DNA of 30,163 nt from Chara braunii (taxonomy: Eukaryota > Streptophyta > Charophyceae > Charales > Characeae): the NCBI GenBank assembly GCA_003427395.1, contig BFEA01000113.1, forward strand, positions 1,071,314-1,101,476, given 5' to 3'. The position numbers and the translations under genes are program-made. Below, piece by piece: positions 20,026 to 29,238 of the stretch. The notes under the pieces are model-generated. The model did not search any database. It saw only the letters and a program-made list of their open reading frames with translations, and had not been told where the DNA came from. Every line of letters begins with the position of its first letter. Position 1 is the stretch's first letter.

Positions 20026-20571
20026 TTAGTTAATTTTATGCTTTGATATTTCATAAGGTGGGAGCGACACTGACCACGGGTGGTCGTCGTGGCAACCAAG
20101 GACCTTGAGCACGCGCCTCGTTTGGCAAGACCGTTTGGGTTCCGGTGTGTCGGGGTGTTGACGAAATTCCCCAACCCCACCCGTCTTGAAGTTCGGACCA
20201 GGGAGGTCAACGCGCGAGAGAATGGTGGGGGCCGTGGTCGTGTACTCCCTCGCTTCCCTTTTGGAGAGCGTCGATAGCGTAAAAATAGGAGGGGATTGGA
20301 GAAAAATATCCCGGGCGGGACTGGGGGGCTGCAGCCGGTGGGGGGGCGAGGGTTGCTGTGGGTGCACTGTCCACCAAACACGATCTGTTGTGAGTGGTTT
20401 GAGTATAAGCAGGCGCACTGGACCCAACAGGCGGGACTGTGCCGAGGCACAAGCGGCCCAGGGCAATGTCGGCTGCAGTAATCGGTCCCCCGAAACCGTA
20501 CCACCAGGATTTGCACTAGGACCGCCCTGCCCAGGCTCACGCTGAGGACCTGGAGGTGGGCCCGTGTTCAT
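20026..20571 (-). pseudogene. Proline-rich minus-strand protein remnant in the right arm
   Basis: A 181-codon frame starts MNTGPPPGPQREPGQGG and is rich in Pro, Gly, Ala and Ser. Two other minus-strand frames overlap it (20022-20540 and 20207-20452). The third reads PPVGSSAPAYTQTTHNRS and GYFSPIPSYFYAIDAL, which looks more protein-like than the continuous frame in that part, so a frame-shifted original is possible. It points inward, toward the core. I recognise no domain; a disordered Gag-like leader is one possibility. The matching part of the left arm shows no equivalent. Confidence 0.25.
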
Positions 20572-22691
20572 GTTCCTTGAATAACAGAGCGGATCGGCCT
20601 TTGGGGCTGGCCGATTCGACAGGTAAGTTGTTACACGTTTTTTACGGGGTTCGTCGGCCCCCGTCGTGGTGTCTGGGTTAGTGCATGGACTATGCGCAGA
20701 TAGAAAAGTGCAAAAGAAAGCGGCCCGCTACGAGGTGCAGCAGTGGCGGTGATATCGGGAGCTGCGTTCAACTAGCAAAGACGGGGACGGGGCACAACTG
20801 AGTAGAGAGAGTAGAAAGTAAATTTGTATCTGGGTGCGAACCCGGGTTAGGGACAGTCAAAGTAGAGGAAGGGAGAGAGTCGGACACGCTGGAGGGGAAA
20901 GGCATGGCAGAAGGGGTGAGGCCTTGACTCTCTCACCCCTCATCGTGTCTTAGCAAGAGAGCAGCAACGGGCGACAGAGAAAGGGAAGGATTCGGCCGCA
21001 GAATTGCGCCGGGTACATTTGAGGAAGGAAGGATGAAGATGGTGGAGTGAAGAGCCTGGGCAGAGTGAGGAAGAGGTAGATCATGCGATACCCCAGAGTT
21101 TTAAGAAGGTAGAAGGTAGATCTGGGGGTTTTGAGGGCCGGCGAGTCCGAATCTGTAGTTAGAATAGAGCTCAAGTTAGTAGATATAGTAGTAGAAGAGA
21201 AGTAGACTACGCAAGAGATGGCGATGGATGAGGAGTGAGGATGAAAAGTGTCGATCTCACCTGTTTCTTAATGAAAACGGGACAGGGAGGAGGCGTTTTG
21301 GAGGTTCTTGATCATCGCGAACGCGATAGCATGGTCAGTTTTGGCTATAGGTAAGTGGTGTAGTCAGTATAGATATGGGAAGCTGCGCAAAAGGTGAAGA
21401 AAGAAAGAGCGAGTAGAATAGCGGGATAGGTGCTCACATTGGGGCCATAGGGAATGACTGAACCTGGGCAACGTGTTAGGCAAGTACTTCAGTTTTTGAG
21501 GAAGAAGAAAGAGGGTGGTGCGATAGGGGGTGTATCTGCCGGTTCTTTATCGGGAGGTTTGTTTCGATCTAGTTCAATATGTCGAAGGAAGCAAAGCATA
21601 CTTGACTGAACGAGTTGATAAGTACTTACGAAGGGGCGGAATTGTTGAGGAGCCTGCAACGACGGGATATGTGGTTGCACCCGCTTTTCCTAGGCTACGA
21701 GATATAGGGAGCCCGACCACTACTACGGGTCAGATACATCAAGAGGGAGAGCACGAGAGAGTGATAGGAGTGAGTCGGGGAACGTCGGGACTTACCTTTT
21801 GAGCAACACGATTGCTCAGTCTTGTGGCGAAATAGTAGGTTCACCTGCATGGTTAGTGAGTCGAACACTCTGAAGGGAACATTTAGCCAGCTTTAAGCAA
21901 GGGGGGGGGGGGTTGCTGCGTGCCGGCTCGACGAATTGGAGGAAGTGGTTGCTGCCTGTTCTACTACGTATATGATTATAAAAGTAGGTTGTGAGTAGGA
22001 AAGCTTACGTGTGGAGGTATGCGTAGATCGGCTTGCTGCGGGGAGTGTTGTAAGCCCAACTGTGGAACTATATACGTACCTGCGGACCTATATGTCGTTC
22101 GCTGCTAAAAGGAGTGGCGAGAGGGAAGCAGCAAGGATGGCAGATTTACTCTTTGGCTGGCAGTACGGTTTGTGACGAGCGGAGTCACTCTAGATCGGCC
22201 AGGAAGTGCAGGTTTGGTTGTCGGCGGGAGCACGACACAGTCTACCAAGTGACTAGCGAGGAGTTGCAGTTAGCGAACATTGCCTAAGGCGCCCACACTT
22301 CAGGACCAGGCATGCCCGAAAGAGAAAGGGAGGGGCCCTTACCTTATGAGGAGAGTAGGGGCTGTGAGGAGAGCCAGGATGAGTCGCGCCGTCCTGTAAA
22401 TTCGAGCTTACGAAGATTGGGGTAGTGCGAACTGTATCTCCTGCCTGTAGTGTGACTCACACAACTGCTGGACGACAAGACTGTTTGCTGGTGCTCAGTC
22501 CGTCCAATTGTGTGAAGTAACTGATGGAGAACTGCGAGCTGGCGAACCTCCCCGCGGTCTTACATTTCGGGTCGTAGGCATTGCGGCAGAGTTCGAGTTC
22601 GTTGAGTGAGAAGGTATACTGCGACTCGGAGAACCGCCGGATGGTTAATTACGGTGGTGTGATTTCATTTGACCAGGCTACGACGCATTTT

Positions 22692-22770
22692 GGCCGTCAT
22701 TGCGGGGCCTCAGGCGAACCGAGATATCAAGGCCGCCAATGCGGGGCCCTCGGGCGAACCGAGATATCAA
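22692..22770. repeat. 39/40-bp tandem duplication in the right arm
   Basis: 22692-22730 and 22731-22770 are adjacent copies, both ending GCGAACCGAGATATCAA and containing TGCGGGGCC. The left arm has a single copy of the core near 8470-8495, so the duplication happened in this arm after the arms separated. The same duplicated phrase also gives a repetitive peptide in one frame, which is not a gene. Confidence 0.85.
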
Positions 22771-22974
22771 GTCTAGTCCTGTTATGAGAGGAAGGCGGCA
22801 AGCGGGATTACAACCCGTAGGACCGCAACAAGACTCTGTGGGGAGTCAGCCCACCAATTGCGGGGGCTCTGTCGGAACTCAGGAGGAGTTCTGGAGGCAG
22901 GGAAGTGAGAGGTAATCATTGCTTCCCTTCTATAAACTTGGCTATAACCTTTACCTGGAGTCCTTGCTATGTTT

Positions 22975-23180
22975 TGACTAAGTATATTGTGTGTACCCCT
23001 ACTTTGACTTTCAGGTTGACTTTGAAGACACAACTCAGACTAAGTAAAAGAATGTATGCTCAATGTCGGTTTCAGTTTAATTGTCTGACTGAAAGCAGAT
23101 TGTGGGATTGCGTCTGGGGGAAGGATGGGAGGAAGGTTGTATTGCATGTTTGACTGGGTCAACCAAAGGCTGGGAGAGTC
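22975..23180. other. Unassigned sequence just outside the right arm
   Basis: No gene, RNA or repeat is recognised. The plus-strand frame running from the arm through this segment has no family resemblance and begins inside arm sequence. Confidence 0.4.
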
Positions 23181-23182
23181 TC

Positions 23183-23863
23183 CATAAGTTTGGAGGGCCT
23201 AGTTTACTTCGGACTACGGACCAAATAGGTTCCCATAAGTTTGGGTGGTCTGGTTGCTTTGACTTGCGAGGGCTGAATGTGATTGCCTTTTCAGGGACCA
23301 AGCATTTTTTCATAAGTTTGGATGGCTTGGTCACCCTTTTTCTTTGGGGTTTTTCTATATGTTTATTTAGTTTTTGAAAGAGGGTTGAGCATTTTTTCGT
23401 AAGTTTGGATGATTCTGACCCTCTTTGTTTCATTCTGAAGAAGGATTTTGGCAACAAATCGGACAGGTTCCCATAAGTTTGGGAGGTCTGGTCTGAAGCC
23501 ACGCACATGCTAGAATTAAAAGGTAAAACTTGTTTATATTTTATATTATATTACTTATGAACAGGCTAGTCAGAGATTTTTCCATAAGTTTGGATAGTCT
23601 GAATATAACTTATCATAACTGAAGAAAGTATTAATTAAGAATAAATTTATGGTAAGAAGGGCCAGGATGGACCTTGACCTAAGTTGATCGGTCCGGTCAT
23701 ATGTTGTCTTATAAGATTAAAGGCATACAAATATATAACTTGGATACTTAAATAGTTTAGGGCAACTAGGGTGGCCTAGTCATGTGCCCAAAGAAGATAA
23801 AAGTTGTTCTGCCCTGTGTTTGTGTATATTCTGGCTGAGCTGGGCAGGTTCCTATAAGTTTGG
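23183..23863. repeat. Seven scattered copies of a CATAAGTTTGG motif
   Basis: Copies start at 23183, 23234, 23311, 23398, 23472, 23583 and 23852. Most continue as GGATGGTCTGG or GGGTGGCCTAG and are preceded by a T- or TTCC-rich phrase. Spacing is irregular (51, 77, 87, 74, 111, 269 bp), so this is neither a simple tandem array nor a CRISPR array. Sequence between copies is not conserved, apart from short GACC/GGTC phrases. Minus-strand frames through it (NLWEP, PNLWR) are translations of the repeat. Confidence 0.8.
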
Positions 23864-24180
23864 GTGGCCTAGCTTTATGCCTTATGTAAGCTGGGTATAC
23901 GGGCATAAATCATAGAAAGATTACGAATTATTGTTTGATAAGGTTAACCTTGGGATTGTGAGCTACTTACCTTTGTGGTTTGACCTGCATGTGACTGAGT
24001 GAGGCTACTACTTAATCTGAGTTTCAGTTTGATAGGTAGTTGCTTTAGTCGCTCGCCACGTGCTGGAGCCATAGGAGTTAGTTTCAATTCCTGCATTTTC
24101 TGAGCTAAAGCATTTTTACTTAGATCAATTTCTGCATTTTCTGCGATCTTTTATTATACTCGGTCTTGTATAAATCTTAG
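23864..24180. other. AT-rich gene-free spacer
   Basis: This spacer separates the motif cluster from the tandem array. It is AT-rich, has no open frame of note, and contains GCATTTTCTGAGC and GCATTTTCTGCGA as two near-identical phrases at about 24093 and 24134. Confidence 0.4.
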
Positions 24181-24800
24181 TAAGCCACTTTCTCTACGGG
24201 AAGCGCTGCCAAAATTTTTACAAAACCAAGGAGTTTGTTAGATTTTGTCTTTTTTTCAAGGTTCAATTTTTCCTTACTTTTTGGCTTAGTAAAAATTTGA
24301 AAAGCCTCCTTTTCTAAAGGGAGTGCTGCCCAAATATTTGCTAATTTAGGGAGTTAGACAGAATTAGACCTTGAAAGGTCAAAAGTCATTTTAAATTTTG
24401 AATTTAGCTTTGTATAAATTTTGGAATAACACTTTCTCTACGGGAAGCGTTGCCGAAATTTCTACAAATCTAAGGAGTTAGTTAAATTTTGTCTTAGTTG
24501 AACTCATGTCTCGTTTTCTAAGTTCATATCTGACTTAGTATAAATCTGGGAAGTCTCCCTTTCTAAAGGAAGTGCTCCCCAAATTTTTACCAATTCGGGG
24601 AGTTGGATAAATTTTGACTTTTCAGAGTTAGGGATTGTTTTTGTATTCATATCTGAGTTATTATAAATTTTGAGAAGACACTTTTCCTACGGGAAGGGTT
24701 GTCGAAATTTTCTTAGTTTGGAGGAGTTAAATTATATTTTGACAGGTGGCAATTCTGGCAGTCCACCTTGAATAGGGGAAATGCTGCCATAGGTTTGCCT
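24181..24800 (+). repeat. ~120-bp tandem array with alternating A and B units
   Basis: Six units are visible. Type A carries CTACGGGAAGSGYTG at about 24195, 24439 and 24688. Type B carries CTAAAGGRAGTGCTSCCC at about 24314 and 24564, with a weaker form near 24770. Unit starts (24186, 24305, 24430, 24554, 24679, about 24763) are 119-125 bp apart except the last. Each unit then has AAATTTnTACnAATnnnGGAGTT and TTTTGAC- or TTTTGTC-like sequence. The A-B-A-B-A-B' order means the effective period is a dimer of about 245 bp, as in higher-order satellite arrays. No frame is maintained. Confidence 0.82.
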
Positions 24801-25079
24801 TGTGTTGGGGGCTAGCTTAGAGGCAGGTCTAGGCTTAGCTTGTAGAAGAGTCTTGGGTGAGAATGTGTTATGGAGCTGTGTTCTCCATACACTTTTGATT
24901 TTAGCCTGGGGATTGGCATGTCGTGTATTATAGGTCTTCTTGATCGTTTGATTCGGAATCAGGACTAGATTCAGCTTGATCCTTCAAGGATCACTTTCTG
25001 TTATCACTGAGAACAAGTTGGTTGTCGATTCGTCGGTCTACGACTCAACTCCAATTCACCCTCGATACTCTGCCTAAAA

Positions 25080-25116
25080 GGCTTTAGCCTTGGTGATTTT
25101 TGTTGTTTTATTAAGG
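25080..25116 (+). repeat. Genomic copy of the 37-bp segment at 1-37
   Basis: This segment is identical to 1-37 and is continuous with natural-looking sequence on both sides, so it is probably the true genomic location. It starts with the small palindrome AAGGCTTTAGCCTT (from 25078) and lies about 280 bp beyond the alternating tandem array. Confidence 0.85.
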
Positions 25117-25600
25117 TTTTCACCCGGACTTTTATTGAATGGCCATTTAACAAAGGTACTGAGTATTTAATTATGGTTGGTTGGACAAAGGCGGGGGGCT
25201 TGCATGGCTAGAGCGAGGGGCACGAGTATGAGGATTGGTTGGAGTTGATTCCGTGTAGTGCGTGGACTTTGTTTGTCTCTTTTATGTGATTGCAGGTATG
25301 CACTGTGGTTCGGATTTGGATTTGACTGCCTGCAATCACAAACATATATATGGCTGTGAGGAGTCCCACTGTGATTGTGAGAAGTGATCGTCACATACTT
25401 ATTCCCCTTTATATATATATATATATATAGGTGTGTATCTGTATTGGGTATTCTCGTGGACTGGGGGACCCGCGTAGTAAGGACTTAATTAGGGGTTGAG
25501 GTTGAGAAAAGAAGGAAAAGTCCTCTTTTGATTGTATACTTCTTAATGATTTCTTAGTCGGACGTTGGTCTTGGGCCAGGATTCGAGGTCCTTGTCCAGG
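25117..25600. other. Gene-free interval with a TA microsatellite
   Basis: A TA tract lies at 25410-25429. No exon or RNA gene is recognised on either strand. GCAGGTATGCACTGTG near 25290 has a donor-like GGTATG, but no coding frame leads into it. Confidence 0.4.
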
Positions 25601-25617
25601 ACATCCCAGGCCCTAGA

Positions 25618-25756
25618 CTCTGCATGGAAGGAATCTTCCCCGTGCAGAGCCTATTTGCCTTGCCTGCCGAGACACCCAGGCCAAAGGCTGGAGGTCTCGC
25701 GGCGGCTACACGGCTATTCCTTCAGCCATGCAATATCATGAGGGAGTAGACCCTCA
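25618..25756. other. Cluster of adjacent hairpins
   Basis: Three clean stem-loops lie in 140 bp. CTCTGCA (25618-25624) pairs with TGCAGAG (25643-25649), with inner GGAAG/CTTCC (25626-25630 and 25635-25639). CGAGAC (25668-25673) pairs with GTCTCG (25694-25699), with inner CCAGGCC/GGCTGG. TGAGGG (25739-25744) pairs with CCCTCA (25751-25756). A further weak pairing, GTCC/GGAC, lies just upstream near 25588-25602. The density suggests a folded RNA or a foldback DNA remnant. No known RNA family is recognised. Confidence 0.55.
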
Positions 25757-26540
25757 CGACACTTTGAGTCTGACACTTCAATGTCATAAGCGGTACTCGG
25801 ATCCACGAGGGCATAGTACGCCATCCTTGCGACTGCTTGCATAAAGGTTGCATTGCGAGTCAATATGAGTTAGCCCTACGCCTGCGCGGTTTTATAGTAA
25901 GTCTCGCGCGCGACGCCTTGCGACGCCTGTCTGATTTCCGCATTGGAAAGTTATGGGATGGCTACCGAGGGAGTAGGAGCGTGGTGCGTAGTTTGTTTTG
26001 TGATGTTTCGTGTATGAGTATGTGTGTGTGTGTGTGTTTAATTCTTACAGTGGTGTATGCGTGGTGCGTGGGATGCGTCCTAGTCGACCGGCGACGAGTC
26101 ACGCTTGGGACGTCAACCTCCTAAGACGTCGGTTCGCTAACGGGTCCGATAGAGGCGTAATACCGCGCATACCCCCTATGCTACAGCGAACGAGAAACAC
26201 CCTCGACTGGTCCACCTCTGCGATCGCAGCTGATTAGCTTTCGCACTGGGGACTGGCAGCTCAGCGGGTCAATTTTTGCAAATCTTGGTGGGCGCCACAC
26301 AGTTCCCACGCGCCATTTGGTAACATCCGCCTCGCTCATGAGAATCCAAAATATTTGTGAGCCTACCAGGCTCTTTCAGCAACGTGGCGAAAGCGGGGAA
26401 CATCGCACGTTTGCGCCTGGGTGGTTGGGCACGCTTAACCAATTCGGTCCCTGGCCACTGTCTGAACGGGCTTGGGTGCAGACACTTCGGCCGAGAGTGA
26501 AGCTACTGGAAACTCGGTCCCAACGTAGAAGAGCAGGCAG
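25757..26540. other. Gene-free GC-richer interval
   Basis: Short frames on the plus strand (25837-26124, 26317-26562) have no family resemblance. TG repeats lie at about 26019-26037. The sequence has more CpG than the array upstream. Nothing could be assigned. Confidence 0.35.
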
Positions 26541-26543
26541 TGT

Positions 26544-26574
26544 GCCCACACTTTCGATATAGGAAAGTGTGGGC
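26544..26574. repeat. Perfect 12-bp stem hairpin
   Basis: GCCCACACTTTC (26544-26555) and GAAAGTGTGGGC (26563-26574) are exact complements around GATATAG. It is the longest perfect looped stem noticed in this part of the window. A second imperfect foldback follows within 35 bp. Confidence 0.88.
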
Positions 26575-26606
26575 GTCGAGGGATGCATTCGGGCACTTGC
26601 GTGCAG

Positions 26607-26649
26607 ATGCAGCAGCGCTGCTGGAGCCAGCGCTTGCGGGCTGCTGCAT
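26607..26649. repeat. Second foldback, ATGCAGCAG/CTGCTGCAT
   Basis: ATGCAGCAG (26607-26615) pairs with CTGCTGCAT (26641-26649). The interior also folds, with CGCTG and CAGCG able to pair around CTGGAGC. Two hairpins within 110 bp could be parts of one structured transcript, or a remnant of a small foldback element. Confidence 0.65.
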
Positions 26650-26779
26650 TAGCACACGGTGCAGGGCGCTATTGAGGGCAGCGCCACAGCCAGCCCATCC
26701 ATAGCTGGGCTCGGCTTGGACGGCCAGCGGAGGTGGTGGTCTTCATGTATGACGGAGAAGACGTGGGTGTAGTAGTCGA

Positions 26780-26782
<3 letters not shown>

Positions 26783-26833
<51 letters not shown>
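26783..26833. repeat. GA microsatellite
   Basis: An uninterrupted GA run of about 51 bp. Frames through it read as Glu-Arg or Ser-Leu repeats and are not treated as genes. Confidence 0.95.
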
Positions 26834-26836
<3 letters not shown>

Positions 26837-28200
26837 AGTTGATGATGTGAGGGTACGTACCCGATTTTGGCGATGGTCTAAAGTGTCGACATCTTCATGT
26901 ACTTCGGTTCTCACTGCTGACGTCAACAGGTTGCGTTGTTAATTCGTAGGCTGAGTTGTAGCTGTGTGATCGTAGTCTGGGCGGTGTGCACCAAGTAGGA
27001 GGAAGGGCTTTGGATACATATGTTGATGGTGGCGAGAGTATCCTCTCATTGACATTTGAATTCGGTGCTTTGGTTCTCCGTTGGTGAATGTGAGTGTATG
27101 TCTACTTTCTGGACAGTGTTCGACTTTTTGGCTTTCAATGTGATTTTGCATTCTGGATTTCTATCACTTCGCTATCGCGCATTTTCCTGGCATTTGCGTT
27201 CAAGAGAATAGCTCTTGGCAAACCACCACTGCCAAACTCCTATAGCCTCACAGGGAGTGCTGATTTCTTTTTTTGTTTGTTAAAGAAGGTTGCACATGTT
27301 GGCGATGGTCAATGGAGCCCCTACCGCACGACCATTGAGAGCAGCCCCACCAGAGGGGCCAGTGTTTCGAGCATTCCACACTGCCAGCAGGAGACCTGTT
27401 GGTACCCTGTCCTAGCGGGTACTACATTCTGAATCTGGACTTTCCGCAGACGGTTCCAACCCTGATGGTAATTGTATGCCCTATCCTGTCCTGACACCCT
27501 TCAACTCCACAATTCTAAGACACACCGTACCTCTCTTGAGATCAGGCTCTTTAATTCTCAGAATGTAGTCCCTTTTGTATATATCCCCATTTTTTCCTTC
27601 CTACACTGCCACGCAATGGTTGCATGGTTTCACTAGGAAACTTGGCCAAAAGCAGCTCTTCTTCTTGGAGGGCCTCGAAGTTAAGGCGGGAGGAGTGGAA
27701 AGGTTCACACGCCTCAGCAGCCTACCCTGAATATTGCAGTACCGTGTCCCGTTTTCTTTTATATCATAGGGTCGTACTTGTAACTCTTACAGTAAGTACT
27801 GTAGCAAACAAAATCGGAATTCTGGAGGATAAGGCTGAAGTCCCTAGCAGTCAGTAGACAGGCGGTCACCACATGTCCAGTCTCGATAGTAGTCCTAGGA
27901 AAGGCCTTGGGGACAGTGCGAATCTTTGCCAGCCACGGCAGGGCCTGCCAGAAGAAGCCATGAGCCACGTGAGGAGGTACCCAACACAAGCACATGAGGG
28001 AGGCCTGTGCCAGGAACCTCCTCTTCTTGAATTCTGGCTTAAGCGGAAGCATTGCTGTATTATTCTGTGCCAAGATCCTATAGGTGTGAACAATAACTTG
28101 TGAGGCAGTAGTCGACGGCGCAGGGCGTTGTAGCTGTAGGACAGCACAGTAGTAGAGAGGGCAAGTGGTGAGGACATTCAAAGAAATCATGAACATGTGT
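26834..28200. other. No recognised gene in 1.4 kb
   Basis: This stretch is low in repeats and may be intronic or intergenic host DNA. Plus-strand frames at 27094-27432 and 27624-27857 lack recognisable domains and credible splice support. The minus-strand frame running from 28421 through the downstream GA tract is driven by that tract. Confidence 0.35.
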
Positions 28201-28223
28201 GAGTGTGTGTTTGTGTGTGTGTG

Positions 28224-28278
<55 letters not shown>
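28201..28278. repeat. TG tract passing into a GA microsatellite
   Basis: A TG-rich run at about 28201-28222 is followed by GA at about 28225-28278. It is the mirror type of the CT-CA tract at 857-925. Confidence 0.93.
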
Positions 28279-28280
<2 letters not shown>

Positions 28281-28555
28281 GCAACAGGAGAGGTAAACGA
28301 GGGAAATAACTAGGTGGGAGAGGATAAGAGTCCTAATGGCATGGGGAGGAAGGAGGGGGAAATATTTGCCATAGGAGGGTGATGGAGGTCCTCGAGGAAA
28401 AGGGGGAAGTAGTAGTGTCATAATAAGTAGATTGTTTCTGAAGCTCCCTCAGGACACTTGTTCCTGTTCACAAGAACACTGCTTTCAGGTCCTGGAGTAA
28501 TTAATTGGTGTGTTTGTAAAGCTACCTAATGTCCACTGGACAGTTCTGAAGTTCT

Positions 28556-28619
28556 CCGGAAATCTTGAGCCTGACAAGGTTGCTCTCCCGGAAAATCTTG
28601 AGCCTGACATGGTTGCTCA
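28556..28619 (+). repeat. 32-bp tandem duplication
   Basis: 28556-28586 and 28588-28619 repeat CCGGAAATCTTGAGCCTGAC followed by A(A/T)GGTTGCTC, with one inserted A and two other differences. There is no sustained reading frame through either copy. Confidence 0.85.
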
Positions 28620-28988
28620 TCTTTACAAAAACTTTGGTACGAGGTTCTGAGAGGTTCCAACTGGTGCAGGCTACAAGGTTGATGGGCTAAGCAGGGATGC
28701 TGGTGCCAACACTAGATGTGTCAAACACTATGGTACTAAGTCCTCTTCATGAGAAATTTCTGTTAAAGTAGATGGACTCCTCTCTCAATCGAGGTTGGCT
28801 GAATAGTTTACATGTCGCTGCTAATAAACAGACCATGAGTTGGAGTCTTGATGGAATTAGATAGTCACAACCATGTTGGGGACGAACCCTTTGAAAAAAG
28901 AGAATGGCTAGTGGCTTGTCATGATCTCAACCCTTGACAATCCCTATCAGCACAGAAGCAAAGAATGCCACATCTTCTTGCTTGTCAA

Positions 28989-29008
28989 ACACTATGGTAC
29001 CATAGTGT
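28989..29008. repeat. Perfect 20-bp palindrome centred on GGTACC
   Basis: ACACTATGGT at 28989-28998 is followed directly by its exact complement to 29008. The longer phrase TGTCAAACACTATGGTAC at its left side also occurs at about 28717-28734 without the second half. The palindrome therefore looks like an extension of a repeated half-site. Confidence 0.88.
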
Positions 29009-29135
29009 GTGAATATTGTGTTCTGTTGGCTGGTTCAGTCTGATTTGTTGTGCTTGAAACTTTCTGGAAAAGGCATTTTTGTTTTTCGTTGTTGCATAAC
29101 ATTTGTTTTGGTATGACCTTGATGGTTGTTTGCAG

Positions 29136-29232
29136 GTCCGGAATGGTCAGGCACTCTTGAGAAGGACGACAAGCTTATAGCTGGAGCCGTTGTGTGGAGG
29201 CTTCCAGAAGTGGATGGAAAAAAACTCAGACT
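29136..29232 (+). CDS. Candidate internal exon of an unidentified host gene
   Basis: The 97-bp segment is preceded by TGGTTGTTTGCAG, a good splice acceptor, and followed by GTGAGT, a good donor. Of three frames only one is open, giving PEWSGTLEKDDKLIAGAVVW and then RLPEVDGKKLR. The other two hit stops within the segment. The acceptor falls after the first base of a codon and the donor after the second. The peptide has the mixed composition of a folded protein and no repeat bias. I do not recognise the family. If the donor is not used, a TGA ends the frame at 29234-29236, so this could also be a last coding exon. No neighbouring exon could be paired with it. Confidence 0.4.
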
Positions 29233-29238
29233 GTGAGT

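Larger units (their letters stand above)
8166..22974. mobile_element. Putative composite element: long inverted arms around a gypsy-type core
   Basis: Arms of about 4.0 kb (left) and 3.6 kb (right) in inverted orientation enclose a 7228-bp centre carrying protease, RT, RNase H and a Gag-like tail. At the outer edges the match begins at AAACATAGCAAG (8166) and at its complement (ending 22974). The flanks, ATGCTT on the left and TGACTAAG on the right, show no obvious target-site duplication. No transposase or recombinase is recognised in arms or centre. It could be a single element with long terminal inverted repeats, or two related elements inserted head to head around a third. Decay is heavy throughout. 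Confidence 0.5.
19411..22974. repeat. Right arm of a long inverted repeat (partner 8166-12182)
   Basis: Read as reverse complement, this arm follows the left arm in order from outer to inner end. The strongest blocks are 22780-22974, 22692-22770, about 21120-21180, about 19820-19860, 19560-19700 and 19411-19482. The plus strand is purine-rich between about 20800 and 21500, mirroring the pyrimidine-rich left arm. It is about 450 bp shorter than the left arm, with the unalignable part near 20000-20800 and its left-arm counterpart. A 12-base G run lies at 21901-21912. No transposase is recognised. Confidence 0.8.

Noticed and set aside
23183-23863. CRISPR-like array from the repeated CATAAGTTTGG motif
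   Set aside because: The context is eukaryotic, spacing is irregular from 51 to 269 bp, the core is only 11 bp and there are no cas genes.
27759-28421. A 220-codon minus-strand frame
   Set aside because: It is carried through the GA microsatellite as Ser-Leu repeats, and the rest shows no domain or splice support.
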